This document shows, piece by piece, positions 9,781-20,793 of a stretch of 64,000 bases of DNA. Source of the stretch: Batillaria attramentaria (taxonomy: Eukaryota > Mollusca > Gastropoda > Batillariidae); the NCBI GenBank assembly GCA_018292915.2, contig JACVVK020000058.1, positions 351,001 through 415,000 of the forward strand. Reading direction: 5' to 3'. The position numbers and the translations under genes were made by a program. Numbering within the stretch: position 1 is the stretch's first letter; each line of letters opens with the position of its first letter. The notes beneath the pieces were generated by a model. That model worked only from the letters and a program-made list of their open reading frames with translations. It ran no database searches and was not told the DNA's origin.

Positions 9781-11890
9781 TGTGACATTAGCTGACATAG
9801 CTTTGGACTATCGGAAAGATGCATATCTAATTTCCCTTTCAATAACTCTGAAGTTAATTTGTTTCCGTTATTTCCACTTCAGAACTATCTTGGAAAAATT
9901 CAATTGTTATTATTTTGTGGGTTATCATAAAGCGCAATGAACAATGCCTCATACATTTCAGATTCAATGTGAAGTTAGTCCGTGACAGTGATCCCTGGGA
10001 CACGGATAATGCTGTACAAAAGATTGTTGTGTTGTCCTGGTCCAACCTGGGCTTTGTCACACAGGACCCGCTGTTCCGAGTGTAATTGATACAACTAAAT
10101 GTAACTGGACTCCAGCTGTATTTCGTTCCCGCGTCAGCGTCTGTAGCGAGACATGTAAGTGTCAGACTCCTGGATCCATCAGTGATGAACGATTCCGGTC
10201 CTGTGATGTGGATGTCGTCTGAAAGGCCGAGTGAAGAAAGAGTAGAATGTTCGATAAAATAGTGGTGCTCCTGTGTACCTAGTTACGCATGTTCACATAT
10301 TCCCACCCAACAAGTAACCATTACAGGTATGGTGCAAACGTTTGCCTGAGCTGTTGAAATATCCTGAATTTTGTATGTGAATATGTTTCTTTCTTTAATC
10401 TGACCTCAGTGAACAGGAACAGATAAGCCGTTGCAGGGCGATGGATAGCCCACAAGCAAGCCAGCTAAACCACAACCATTAATCCAGTTCATATGTTTCC
10501 AACGGTATCAAACATTTTATCGCTGCTTCGCCATTCTCAGTTCCTGTTGCAAGAAATCGAAGAAGAATTATGAGCCCTTCATGTCATGTAAAAAAAAAAA
10601 AAAACTGCAATGTTGAAATTCTTCTGACTAATAGCAGTCTAACAACTCTAAACTATAGCAACAAATGGTTTTTCTGTCCTGAATATTCAGATAATATGAA
10701 GAACTAACATCTAATCTGGAACGATGCTTGACTGGTGTCCGTGTAAAGACCAGGCTCAGGTTCCCAAGTGGCCCAACAGTAGCACATCGTGTTGTCGTCT
10801 GTAGCCTGTAACGTGCTGATGATCACAGAACTTGACATAGACGTACCAAAAGTGACATTGTCCGTACTCGTGAATCTTGCATGATGTGTACAGTTGATGT
10901 GTACGGCTGTGACGAGCGGCTTGCCGCCTTGTACTGTACAGGTCACTGTGTCACCGACCACGAGAACATTACCCTGTCTGGATGTGGTGATCGCCGGTGC
11001 GGTGTGTGGCGGATCTGGGACAATTTGTCAGATAAAATAGAAGCATTGCTTGATTTATTTATGATAGTATGCCTTTGTGGTTAACATCATCGAATGTAGT
11101 TTTTCAATTGGTTTGAATAAATACCATCGTATTTCCTTTTCTACATAAATAACTTTCATGGCCTGTACTTTAAACGTTATAATTATACCAATGATTTTCT
11201 GTTAGCGTTATCAGTTTCACTTACATTTCAGATTGAATGTGTAGCGAGCTTGTGATGGTTGTCCTTGGGAGGATATTGCAGCACAAATGATTGTTGTGTT
11301 GTCCTGGTCCAGCCTGGGTATGAGAGTACAGGTCCCGCTGTTCTGAGCATAGTCTACACACGTGAAATTTGAGGGAGCCCAGGTGTATACCGTTCCCGGG
11401 TCAGCGTCTGTAGCGAGACATGTAAGTGTCAGGTTCCTGGATCCATCAGTGATGAATGATTCCGGTCCTGTGATCTGGATGTTGTCGTTTGAAAGGCAAT
11501 CTGGACAAAACACTATGTGATAAGGCGCATAATAGCAATTCATTTTAGATACAGAACAAGGTCCAGTTTTTATTCTATCGGCTTACTTATATTGTGTCAT
11601 ATGCAAACATCGCCTGTTGGTTGTCTGTTTCACACACACACACAAATCGTAATTAATCTGCTTCTGTTCTTGCTGTTGCTGCTTTTGGTTGTGTTTGTTG
11701 TTGTTGGTTGCTTGGTTTTGTTTTGTTTTGTTTTGTTTTTGAGTTTGGTTTGATTGGAGCTGCTAGAATTTCTGACAGTTGATAATATTCCAAGTTATTA
11801 CCTCGAGTTACATACACAAAACCTACCTGAACAGCCAAGAAACAGTGTGACCACGGCAGCGACAAGCCAACATACTCGTATTACATCCAT
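6215..11890 (-). CDS. U1: transmembrane receptor with five Ig domains and a YxxL tail
   Basis: Exons in transcript order: signal 11827-11890 (MDVIRVCW...), Ig1 11225-11500, Ig2 10709-11014, second Ig1 9955-10218, second Ig2 8936-9238, Ig3 8013-8324, transmembrane 7793-7900, tail 7154-7426, terminal 6215-6258. The total is 1950 nt, or 649 residues, all in phase 1. No signal exon separates the two Ig1-Ig2 pairs, so it reads as one gene with a duplicated pair. The second Ig1 exon starts 12 nt inside the usual exon start, at an internal ctttcag, because the normal acceptor has been replaced by unrelated sequence. The tail (class alpha) has YEKP, YTGL, YINV, YDPL and YTDL and ends DADGYELTVVSSRR. 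The lower half is closest to U11. A SINE sits in one intron and a transposon starts about 200 bp upstream of the ATG. Confidence 0.75.
7663..7774. repeat. (CT)n(TG)n(GA)n microsatellite
   Basis: Compound dinucleotide tract lying just downstream of the transmembrane-exon donor of U1. A (GA)n or (CT)n tract occupies the same intron position in most other units. Confidence 0.95.
9440..9601 (-). mobile_element. tRNA-derived SINE S1 in a U1 intron, with target-site duplication
   Basis: Inverted S1 copy: C-rich tail on the left, tRNA-like head on the right. The 12-bp sequence ctcacatcacag flanks it (9428-9439 and 9602-9613). The matching intron of U11 near 60827 has a single uninterrupted copy of the target, so this insertion came after the U1/U11 duplication. 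Confidence 0.9.
9720..9778. repeat. (CA)n microsatellite
   Basis: CA tract in the Ig1-Ig2 intron of U1. Similar tracts lie in the same intron of U2 (16347-16402) and U11 (60928-60981). Confidence 0.95.
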
Positions 11891-12338
11891 GTTGAAACTA
11901 CTGACTGTCCTTGCTAGAGTTTCGAACACGTCGCATCTTCCTGCTGAAAACTATAACAAGCGCATTCACATCCTAAATCTTTGTTTTGCGTTTACAATCT
12001 AATCAGCGTAATACTTCCTTACTTCCCTCGTCCCTTATGCTCGTGCTGGCGACCGGTTGGAAATCACGACGCGTTGGCTTTGACCTGGTGTAAATACAGT
12101 CGAACACGCTTAAGTCGAATTCGCAGGGGAAATGGATTTTTGTTCGACGTATCCGAAGTTTGACTTATCCGTGACGACGGATAAGGTCGAATTTCGACTC
12201 TAGCTTCGAGTTAAGCGAGTTGCACCTTTTCACCCCTTGATTCGATTTGGAAACTGATATTTACTTTCCCTGGTCAACATGAACTTACTGCTGCTGCGTT
12301 GGTATAGTTTGCCCCCTTGTGTCATTTACACCTGCTGT

Positions 12339-13034
12339 ATGGTCCTGTGGCTAGCAAGAGTAGTGTTTTTACTGATTTTAAACCCTTAATAAATAAGTAC
12401 ATAGTAGATCAATGGCAAGCCCAGTGGGATACTTCTGATAACAATAAACTCCACAGTATAGTTCCCAAACTTCGGGAAATCATTCCCCGGTGTGGGACTA
12501 ACCGTCGGGAAGAGGTGGTCCTTGCCCGTCTCCATATTGGGCACGCATATTATACCCACTCGCACTTGCTGAAAGGTGAAGAGAGCCCTTTCTATTTTGG
12601 CTGCGATGAGCCAGATAACATTAAACATATTTTGATTTCTTGTGCAGACCTCACGGAGGTTCGACAGAAGTATTTCACTGCCGAATCAATGGAGCTCTTG
12701 TTCCGAAATGTCCCTCCAGACAAGATTTTTGGTTTCCTTCGAAAAGTCAATTTGTTTCATAAAATCTGATTAAATAACTAACTAACTAACCTTCATAAAA
12801 TCTGAACATTGTGTTTGTACTTATTCATGTACAAGACCCATGCTTGACGTTTTGAACTTGTGGTAACCCAAGACTGGTAGAATCTCATTTAACCTATAAA
12901 TTTTTAGCCTATATTTACTAGTTGTTTTAATCCAGCTTTTTACCTTTTAACGAAGGGGCCTTCAAACTTGTGGCTGCCGCGAATTAGTCTTTGTCGCTGA
13001 CGCGGCGTTAAGCCTTAAAATACTCACTCACTTG
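12339..13034 (+). mobile_element. 5'-truncated LINE fragment nested in the DNA transposon
   Basis: The 10-bp sequence cacctgctgt flanks the fragment (12329-12338 and 13035-13044). It carries the end of an open reading frame related to the C-terminal RNase H region of non-LTR retrotransposons, then a 3' untranslated part ending gcggcgttaagccttaaaat and a (tcac)n tail. The same end is found at 3084-3258 and 54655-54720. Confidence 0.7.
12341..12769 (+). pseudogene. LINE RNase H / C-terminal fragment
   Basis: About 143 codons are open. Segments such as EEVVLARLHIGHAYYTHSHL and CDEPDNIKHILISC match the well-known C-terminal pattern of the Jockey/I-type LINE polyprotein (VLTRLRIGHxxLTH ... C....TVxHILxxC). 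The fragment lacks the reverse transcriptase and endonuclease, so it cannot act alone. The upstream ATG at 12317 lies in the flanking sequence and is not a real start. Confidence 0.7.
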
Positions 13035-13527
13035 CACCTGCTGTAAATGCACTGCGACCGTCTGAACAACATAGCGATTGCACCATCTGTTACCACAAGG
13101 TAACCCCAACCCTAAATCTAACCCTAAATCGATATAAGCAGGCGAACTCTACTAAATGAGTGTGGATGCGTTTGAATAGTTTGCCCAGTACGGCCCAGGG
13201 GTGCGAACTATACTGAGCCTTACTGCTAGGATTTGTTATATTCAATACGCTCGTGTAAGCTGCCATGTCATCGAATCTCCGTAGCTATTTTGTTCACTTT
13301 GAGTTCACTTTCAGTTCAGAGTATTGGCTTGGTCTTACCATAGTCACACATGCAATGCAGAGGAATTAGAAAGCCAAGTTCTTCTGATGGCTGTTTCGTT
13401 CTGACATGAAAGCTGTCTGGCACCAAACGGTGATAAGTTTCCAGCTTATGTTTTCTTCTTCTTTTCTAGTTTCACTGACTCTTATTCTGCTTGTAAGATC
13501 AGCAGCTTCATCTGTGCGTGTGGGCGC

Positions 13528-13536
<9 letters not shown>

Positions 13537-13598
<62 letters not shown>

Positions 13599-13600
13599 CG
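13537..13600. repeat. (TG)n microsatellite with CG-rich ends
   Basis: TG tract bordered by alternating GC, inside the transposon. A (CA)n tract follows at 13738-13778. The rest of 13045-14160 shows no gene. Confidence 0.9.
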
Positions 13601-13735
13601 CGTTCGCAGTCATATGATCGCATGTGCTCAATAAATTCTAGTGCAACGTCATAATTATAAACACACGCAGTCAAATAGCAGCAAGATCCAACTCTAACGG
13701 CACCAACCTGGGCAAACTCTCTCTTTCTCTCTCTC

Positions 13736-13779
<44 letters not shown>

Positions 13780-14920
13780 TTCACACACCAGGAATAACTC
13801 ACTGCTTACCCTCCGAAACCGACGGCAAATCACCTTCTTAACACTGGCGACAGAAAACCTCACAGATCAGGGGCACAGGGTCAGATCTCACGCCTAGCTC
13901 TGTTCTTGCACGTGTTTCTCGCCAATTTCGTGTTCTACCACCCAAGATAACCAGCCCTTAGGCCCGCAGGACACATAACGCTGTCAACCTGTGCTTGCAC
14001 GGAAAATGTTAAATCTCTGTGCAAGCCGTGTTTTGGCGCTGATGCATCAGAAGGACAAAAAAGAAATTCCCGTGCCAGCGACTGGTACGACTTATCCGAG
14101 GCTAAAATTGCAGATTCCGTTTGACATAACTGAGTTTTGACTTATCCGTTTTTGAGTACTCGTTCGACTTATCCGTGGAAAATTTAGTCATACAAAGAGC
14201 AAGTTTTGCCGGGAAAAACTTTTTGCTTCGACGTATCCGAAGTTCGACTTAAGCGTGTTTGACTTAAGCGTATGGGTCTGTATAGTCCACAGCCACTCGC
14301 TTCAATAGCCGTAAACGAAACTCGTCTACAAGGGAATTTGTGTGTCCTTGTGTGTAAGGTGTGTTACCGCTACCCACGCATCACTGACACGCGAACTCAG
14401 TGCGGCACTTTACATTCAGTCGAGGTGGAAAGCACATACAACGCTCCACTCCTATTCAACCAGGAAGTATAAAACAGGCTATACTGACATGATGATAATA
14501 CATGTACCACAATATTTTCGTCGTGGTGAATGATATTAACACGCTTGCGACGGCAATCAGCAAGAGGTGTGTCACAGCCACAAAGTAGCGTTAATTGTAA
14601 CGTGCAAAAAAAACAACTTCCTTATTGCACGTCTCCAGCAGAAAGTTTGGGCGGAGACCATGCATGCTCTAGAAGGAAATGAAACGATTTTAGCTTGTAG
14701 AGTCAAATGTCTAGCCCCAACATTCCCCCGTTTCTTGGGACAGCCCCATTATTCATGCACTATACAAGCCCCCTCCCCCCCCCACGAAAAAAAAAAAACC
14801 CAAACAAAAAAACCCCAACAAACCAACAAACAAACAAACAAACAATATAGCTTAAGGCGTGAGTAAAATGGTCCGGCGTCTACGTATTATAACAAAGAGA
14901 ACAAAGATTAAAAGTCTTAC

Positions 14921-16340
14921 CACAGTTCTTTACATGTAGCTGCACGGACACAGAAGCCACTCCGGTGAAACCGTTGTCTGCGGTACAGGTGTAATTTCAC
15001 TTGTCGTCACAGTTTACACGAGGGATAGTGTAGGTTAGAACAGTTTGTGAGGTGATGCTGATGTCTGACGTGTGTTCGCTGACTGCGACTTGTTCTGATT
15101 CGAAACTGATGTGAAGGGTCGGAGTGGGATGGCCAGATCCCTCACAGATGAAGGTTACGCTCCTGTCACCCTGGGTAACTGTGTCAGAGTGCTGGTGTTG
15201 GTTTATGGTAAAGTTACGCACCTCCGCTTTGTCTGAAACAGACATGACAAGGAATTTATGCAGTCACAGAGAGAGAGAGAGAGAGAGAGGTTCGAATCTC
15301 CGGCAGGCAGGAATTGTAAGGGATTTGCCCAGTCATTTTCACGTGCAGACTTGTTGTCGGTGCCAGTATCGCCTGCGTGTACACAATGATAAGTGTACAT
15401 GTAAAACTCCTATCCCAATAGGGAGGGGCCGCGGAAAAGAAAACAATCACACACAATGCAGGCAAAATATGTGGCGATCGATGTACTTTGTTTCGGGGGA
15501 AACAGCACGAATTTACCGCCGACGATAAGATGAGGACATAAATATAGGGTGAACAAAAGTGTTTATTTTATAAGGAAAACAGCAGTTTAGTGAAAACAGC
15601 CCGAAACTGACACACTTACTTCCTGATCGAATCGTTGATTGTGTCGCAAATGTTATTTTTAATGGTATGACGGAACGTAAATCATTTTCACAATTCGGCG
15701 AACACAGCGAATTCATCTTATTTCCAGAGTGTTCAAGTGATATGATAAACTCACGTCTTATCTGGAACGACTCCTGACTGGTGACTGTATACAGACCAGG
15801 TTCAGGTTCCCAAGTGGCCCAACAGTAGCACGTCGTGTAGTCGTCTGTAGTCTGTAACGTGCTGATGGCCACAGAAGTTGACACAGACGTACCAGCAGTG
15901 TTACTAACAGCATTTGTTAGATATAGTTTAGTACAGTTGATGTGTACGGCTGTGACGAGCGGCTTGCCGCCTTGTACTGTACACGTCACAGTGTCACCGA
16001 CATAGACAAAATGGTCCTGTGTCGAACTGGTGATTGCTGGTGGTGTTTGTGGCGGATCTGAAACAATTTGTCCCAATATTTATAATATCAAATAGATAAT
16101 TGAAGAAATTAAAGGACAAGACAAAGTTTCAAATACTTCTATTAGACGGGTAAGCAAACAAGCAAAGAAACAAATTAAGGTTGCTGTATGGTAAACTATC
16201 TTGTGCATAAATCTTACCACATTACATTATCATGTACTCCTATCACAGTATATCGCATTATGGAATATCATATTATATCGCATACACGTATTACATTATG
16301 ATCAACAAAATACGACATAACTTAAACTGTAATAATAGAA

Positions 16341-16404
<64 letters not shown>

Positions 16405-17324
16405 TAGCTGACATAGCTTTTGACAATCGGAAATGTGCATATCTAATTTCCTTTTTAATAACTCTTAAGTTTATTTGTTTTCGTTACTTCCACTTCAGAA
16501 TGATCTTTTGAAATTTCAATTATTGTTATTTTGTGGGTTATCATAAAGTGAAATTAACAGTACCACATACATTTCAGATTCAATGTGAAGTTAGTCCGTG
16601 ACGATGAATTCGAGGACACGGATATTGCTGTACAAACTACTGTTGTGTTGTCCTGGTCCAACCTGGGCTTTATCATACAGTTCCCGCCGCTCAGCTGAGT
16701 GTAATTGATACAAGTAAATGTAACTGGACTCCAGTTGTATGCCGTTCCGTATGGATCAGCGTCTGTAGCGAGACATGTAAGTGTCAGACTTCTGGATCCA
16801 TCAGTGATGAACGATTCCGGTCCCGTGATGTGGATGTTGTCGTCAGAAAGGCCATCTGAATATAAACACTGTCTGAGTACCAATAGTACGACTAGTGCCA
16901 ATCCGTTTCAGGGTATAGAATTGTCACCTGACCTGATGGCATGAAAAGTCACGTTATGGCCCATGTTCTTAATGTGGACTTACACATGGCGTTTCAGTTG
17001 CAAAATCTTTATTGGACTGCTTACCTCTATTAAAGTCAGTTATGCAGGAAACTATTTCCTTGTCAAAGTAACCTGACGCCGCCGATGGCTTTGCACAAGT
17101 GGTATGGCTATAACGAATCACATAAGACCGTTTTATTATTTCTGAAAAGAAAATTTGTAGGGCATATTCTTTGCACTCAAGCTAGCTTTGAAGGGGATAA
17201 AATCAAAATTTCCATGAACAAATATTGTTCTGTGTTAATGCCTCGAGTTTGGTAAACAGAACATACCTGAACAGCCGACACAAAGAGTAATTATCGCGAA
17301 CACAAGCCAATATATTACATCCAT
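14921..17324 (-). pseudogene. U2: Ig receptor pseudogene (nonsense in Ig3, membrane and tail exons deleted)
   Basis: Signal 17267-17324 (MDVIYW...), Ig1 16571-16855, Ig2 15755-16057 and Ig3 14921-15232 all have good splice sites. In Ig3 the conserved codon GGA in DDKGNYTC has become TGA (14997-14999), which stops translation before the F-strand Cys. To the left, the Ig3-membrane intron runs at about 14826-14846 into the AAAC-rich upstream sequence of U1, so the transmembrane, tail and terminal exons are gone. The remaining product would be a secreted, truncated three-Ig fragment. Confidence 0.8.
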
Positions 17325-17429
17325 GTTGAAACTCCCAGTCCAGCAATAGGTTCTATTTGTCCTTGTCACAGTTTCCAACACGTCGCACTCTCACAGCTAA
17401 ACACCGTAAAATGCAGTCCGCTTCCTGGG

Positions 17430-17436
17430 TATATAT
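17430..17436 (-). promoter_or_regulatory. TATA box of U2
   Basis: TATATAC on the minus strand, about 105 bp upstream of the U2 ATG, in a block (cttcctgggtatata) conserved upstream of U3, U4, U7, U8 and U11. Confidence 0.6.
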
Positions 17437-17781
17437 CATATTGTTAAGTGTATTAGTTGAATCATGTTCAGCCTAACCCACTTTCCCTTTACCGTGTGTC
17501 GGTGACAGGGTCTGGATAGAGCTGGGTAGGCCTCACCACGCGGCAGTCGGCCTTGGCTTTCTGTTAAGGTTTGTTCACAGCCGCTTGCTTTTGTTGTACA
17601 CGGATTTTGTACACGGGGATATGTGTCCTTGTCTGTGCAATGCGTTCACCCATGCATCACCGACACACGATATCTCCCTGCAGAATCAACACAGCGGTGG
17701 TGGCACAACACACAACCCCACTGATCGCCAAGCAGGAAATATTTTATACTTTGACTGCCATGCAGCTCACCTATTTCGCCC

Positions 17782-17957
17782 GGGGAGCCGGGGTGGTCGA
17801 ATGGTAGAGCGTTGGACTTCTAATGCTCGGGTCATGAGTTCGATCCCGGCTGGGGCCAAATATTTGTGCTGGCTTTTTCATCGTTGCCCCGTCTTTGATA
17901 TCAGCCTATGCGGTGAAAAAGGACGTTGAACCCCCAAACACCCATCCACCCCACCCA
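17782..17957 (+). mobile_element. tRNA-derived SINE S1
   Basis: Full-length S1 copy inserted in the region upstream of U2. The likely short target duplication is tttcgccc/tctcgccc. Related upstream regions (U3 near 23107, U7 near 42825) lack it. Confidence 0.85.
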
Positions 17958-18370
17958 TCTCGCCCTGGAAAGACCATGGTTTGCGTTCGCGTTCGATGGT
18001 AATAAACACACACTAGGTTCAACAAAGCATCTATAGAAACTGTACCGGAAATAAAAAAAAAAATTAAAAAAAACCCTACACCTAAAACCTTCCTTGTACA
18101 TGAAGTTGAATGGCTCAAGTGACTGGGGGAGATGGTGTATTAGAAGGAAATAAAAGGAAGGACGTTTCCTATTGTATGCATTCAGTCTCCACAATCCCAT
18201 GTAAAATTACACACTGCCCATGCTGGGGGGTGTATTTTCCGTGTTTCGATCGCCCTTTCCTAAAACTAGAATAAATAAGATAAGAATAAAATACAAAATG
18301 ACACGTATTTCTTATTTTTTATCTTGTTTCTTATCTGGAGCAATCCCTTGTTTGTTCCATCACAAGGTTT

Positions 18371-18371
<1 letters not shown>

Positions 18372-18410
<39 letters not shown>

Positions 18411-18431
18411 CGCACACACACACACACACAC

Positions 18432-18524
<93 letters not shown>
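18372..18524. repeat. (GA)n(CA)n microsatellite, about 150 bp
   Basis: Long compound tract between the U2 upstream region and the 3' end of U3. Equivalent compound tracts occur beyond U4 (24059-24130), U6 (35034-35127) and U8 (43226-43290). Confidence 0.95.
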
Positions 18525-18526
<2 letters not shown>

Positions 18527-18975
18527 TAGACTGAGAAATTACTGAAGGAAAACAAAACCCAGACCAAGAAATTAGATAAACGAATACACTATTCATTTCA
18601 AAGAATTATCATCAAAGAAGCGAACGTCAAACGAATATCCCTAAAAAAAAAAAAAAAAAAAACTCGCTGGCATTTACAACCCAAAACAAACAATACCAAG
18701 ATGGCTGTAACTTTGTCGGCTGCCTGTTTTCCGTTCCCTTTTTATCATTTCTTGTTCCACACTGATACATGTTGATATTTCCAGCTGGTGGTCAGTTTGT
18801 TAATGACACTTTTCTGTAATTCATCGTCCCTTGTAGCATCTTTGTCAGCTACAGTGCTCATCATGTCTTCGCTACATTATTTTTTTTATTATATTGGCTT
18901 ACATCTTTATAACGATGACGTGATACGTACGCTGTAATGGACACATGTAGTCTACACACTTCTGAACAGGACAGG

Positions 18976-19099
18976 TCAGCGTGGGCTGGGCGCTGATGTC
19001 AGTTCGTATTCATCTGCATCTGAACATTTAAAAAACAAAGCCAGAATTCATTTGACTTCACGGTGCGTGCGTGCGTGCGTGTGTGTGTGTGTGCGTGCA

Positions 19100-19170
<71 letters not shown>

Positions 19171-20125
19171 GGTGCACAGACTAGAGTGCTAGGGGCGTTG
19201 GTCTGAGCACCAACGGATCAGCGTCACGGGACTGACGTAATCAAATATATAGAGACTAGAAAGCCGAACAAAGAAAAAAGTCTCTGGAATAAAGAGAGAA
19301 TCATTAATGCAGCCTATCAAAGACTGGACGGAACAAAAAAGAAGTTGAGAAGCCAAGCCAAGGAGGGTGTTCGGTTTGCGCTAACTCGCCGATTACAATT
19401 AGTTCAGGTTTCATAGCAGTAAAGGTGGGTGCATTACATTTAAAGTTCTGCCGATCCTTAAGGTTATTTTGAACGCACTCACTGGCACAAAAGTTCAAAA
19501 CCTACTTGTAATCCTGGAATAGCCTCCAAGAAAACAAATGATGTTCTTGTTTTGTGTGTGTACTTTCTTCAAGGTATTTGTATTACCTGTTCCCCTTCCC
19601 CCGGAACCTGTAGGGTGGAGATCCGTGTAGACGGCAGTGTCTTGTCTTCCCGTCATCTGAAGCGGGTCGTAGGTGTTGTCTGGCCGTGAAAGATTCTGGT
19701 AATTATGAAGACAGTTTTCCTCATCCAAATCTGTGGTTAGTTGATGGTTGGCGATGCCAGCCGCAGTTTGTCGGTCTGTGTCATTATTTGATGGTTGTAA
19801 ACCAGTGTAGGCGTCTGATTCCCTTTCACGTCTAGGTAGTGGCTTCTCGTACCTAGGATCTGTTTAGACAATAGTCACTGTGCTTTATTCATTTTTCTCA
19901 TTTTTGTTGTCAGGTCTATTGTACGTATAGATATGTTTTCTTAATGAGATACATGTGACAGTGTTGATGATTAGTTTTCAGTATACCATGTACTTTCGTA
20001 TGAGAACAGATACGCCTTTGATTATCAATTGGTTTTAAACTTTCAGTCCGTGATCAGGGCTCTTATCAATCATTTCTATTTTTCATCAAGTGAAGAAACA
20101 AGTCAAATGTTTCACTAATCAGCTG

Positions 20126-20156
<31 letters not shown>

Positions 20157-20756
20157 GAGAGAGAGAGCCTTGTACAATTGATCATACTTCTTTTCATCCA
20201 GATCAGGACACCGACAACAGCAGCAGCAGTAGTCAGCACCAGGATCCCGCCTACAACACCTCCCACTATGGCTGCCAGGGGCGTGTCTTCAGTTGCATCT
20301 GCAATATAATTAACGACAACAATAACAGCAAACAATATTGCTTAAGGTGTCAGTAAAATGGTCCGGAGTCTACGCATTATGACAAAGAGAACAAAGACTG
20401 TCAGTCTTACCGCAGTTCTTTACATGTAGCTGCACAGACGCAGAAACCACTCCAGTGAAACCATTGTCTGCGGTACAGGTGTAATTTCCCTTGTCTTCGC
20501 AGATTACATGAAGAATAGTGTAGGTGAGAAGAGTCTGTGAGGTGATGCTGTTGCCTGACGTGTGCTCACTGAGTGCGACTTGTTCTGATCCCAAACTTAT
20601 GTGAAGGGTCGGAGTGGGATGGCCAGATGCCTCACAGATGAAGGTGACGCTCCTGTCGCCCTCGGTAACTGTGTCAGTATGAGGGTGTTGGTTTATGGTA
20701 AAGTTGTGCACCTCCGCTTTGTCTAAAACAGAAATGACAAGAATTTATGCAGCCAC

Positions 20757-20793
<37 letters not shown>

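Larger units (their letters stand above)
12097..14280. mobile_element. Tigger/pogo-like DNA transposon, non-autonomous, TA target
   Basis: The left end starts cagtcgaacacgcttaagtc and the right end reads inverted as cagacccatacgcttaagtc. Both are followed by cttatccg/cgtatccg-rich subterminal repeats such as gttcgacttatcc. TA flanks both ends (12095-12096 and 14281-14282). The equivalent site in the upstream regions of U5, U6 and U9 is uninterrupted (aaatatagt). This fits Tc1/mariner-pogo (Tigger) type elements. No transposase is visible. The interior holds a LINE fragment and two microsatellites. Confidence 0.75.

Noticed and set aside
9955..10218. The lower Ig1 of U1 as a dead exon
   Set aside because: The exon is fully open and an internal ctttcag gives the correct phase, so a functional exon is the simpler reading.
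12317..12769. A cellular protein-coding gene
   Set aside because: Its motifs are those of the LINE C-terminal region, it starts inside flanking sequence and it has LINE-type target duplication and tail.
18331..18596. Long frames rich in CV, TH, SL or RE repeats, here and at every microsatellite
   Set aside because: They are translations of (CA)n and (GA)n tracts with no conserved flanks and appear in several frames at once.
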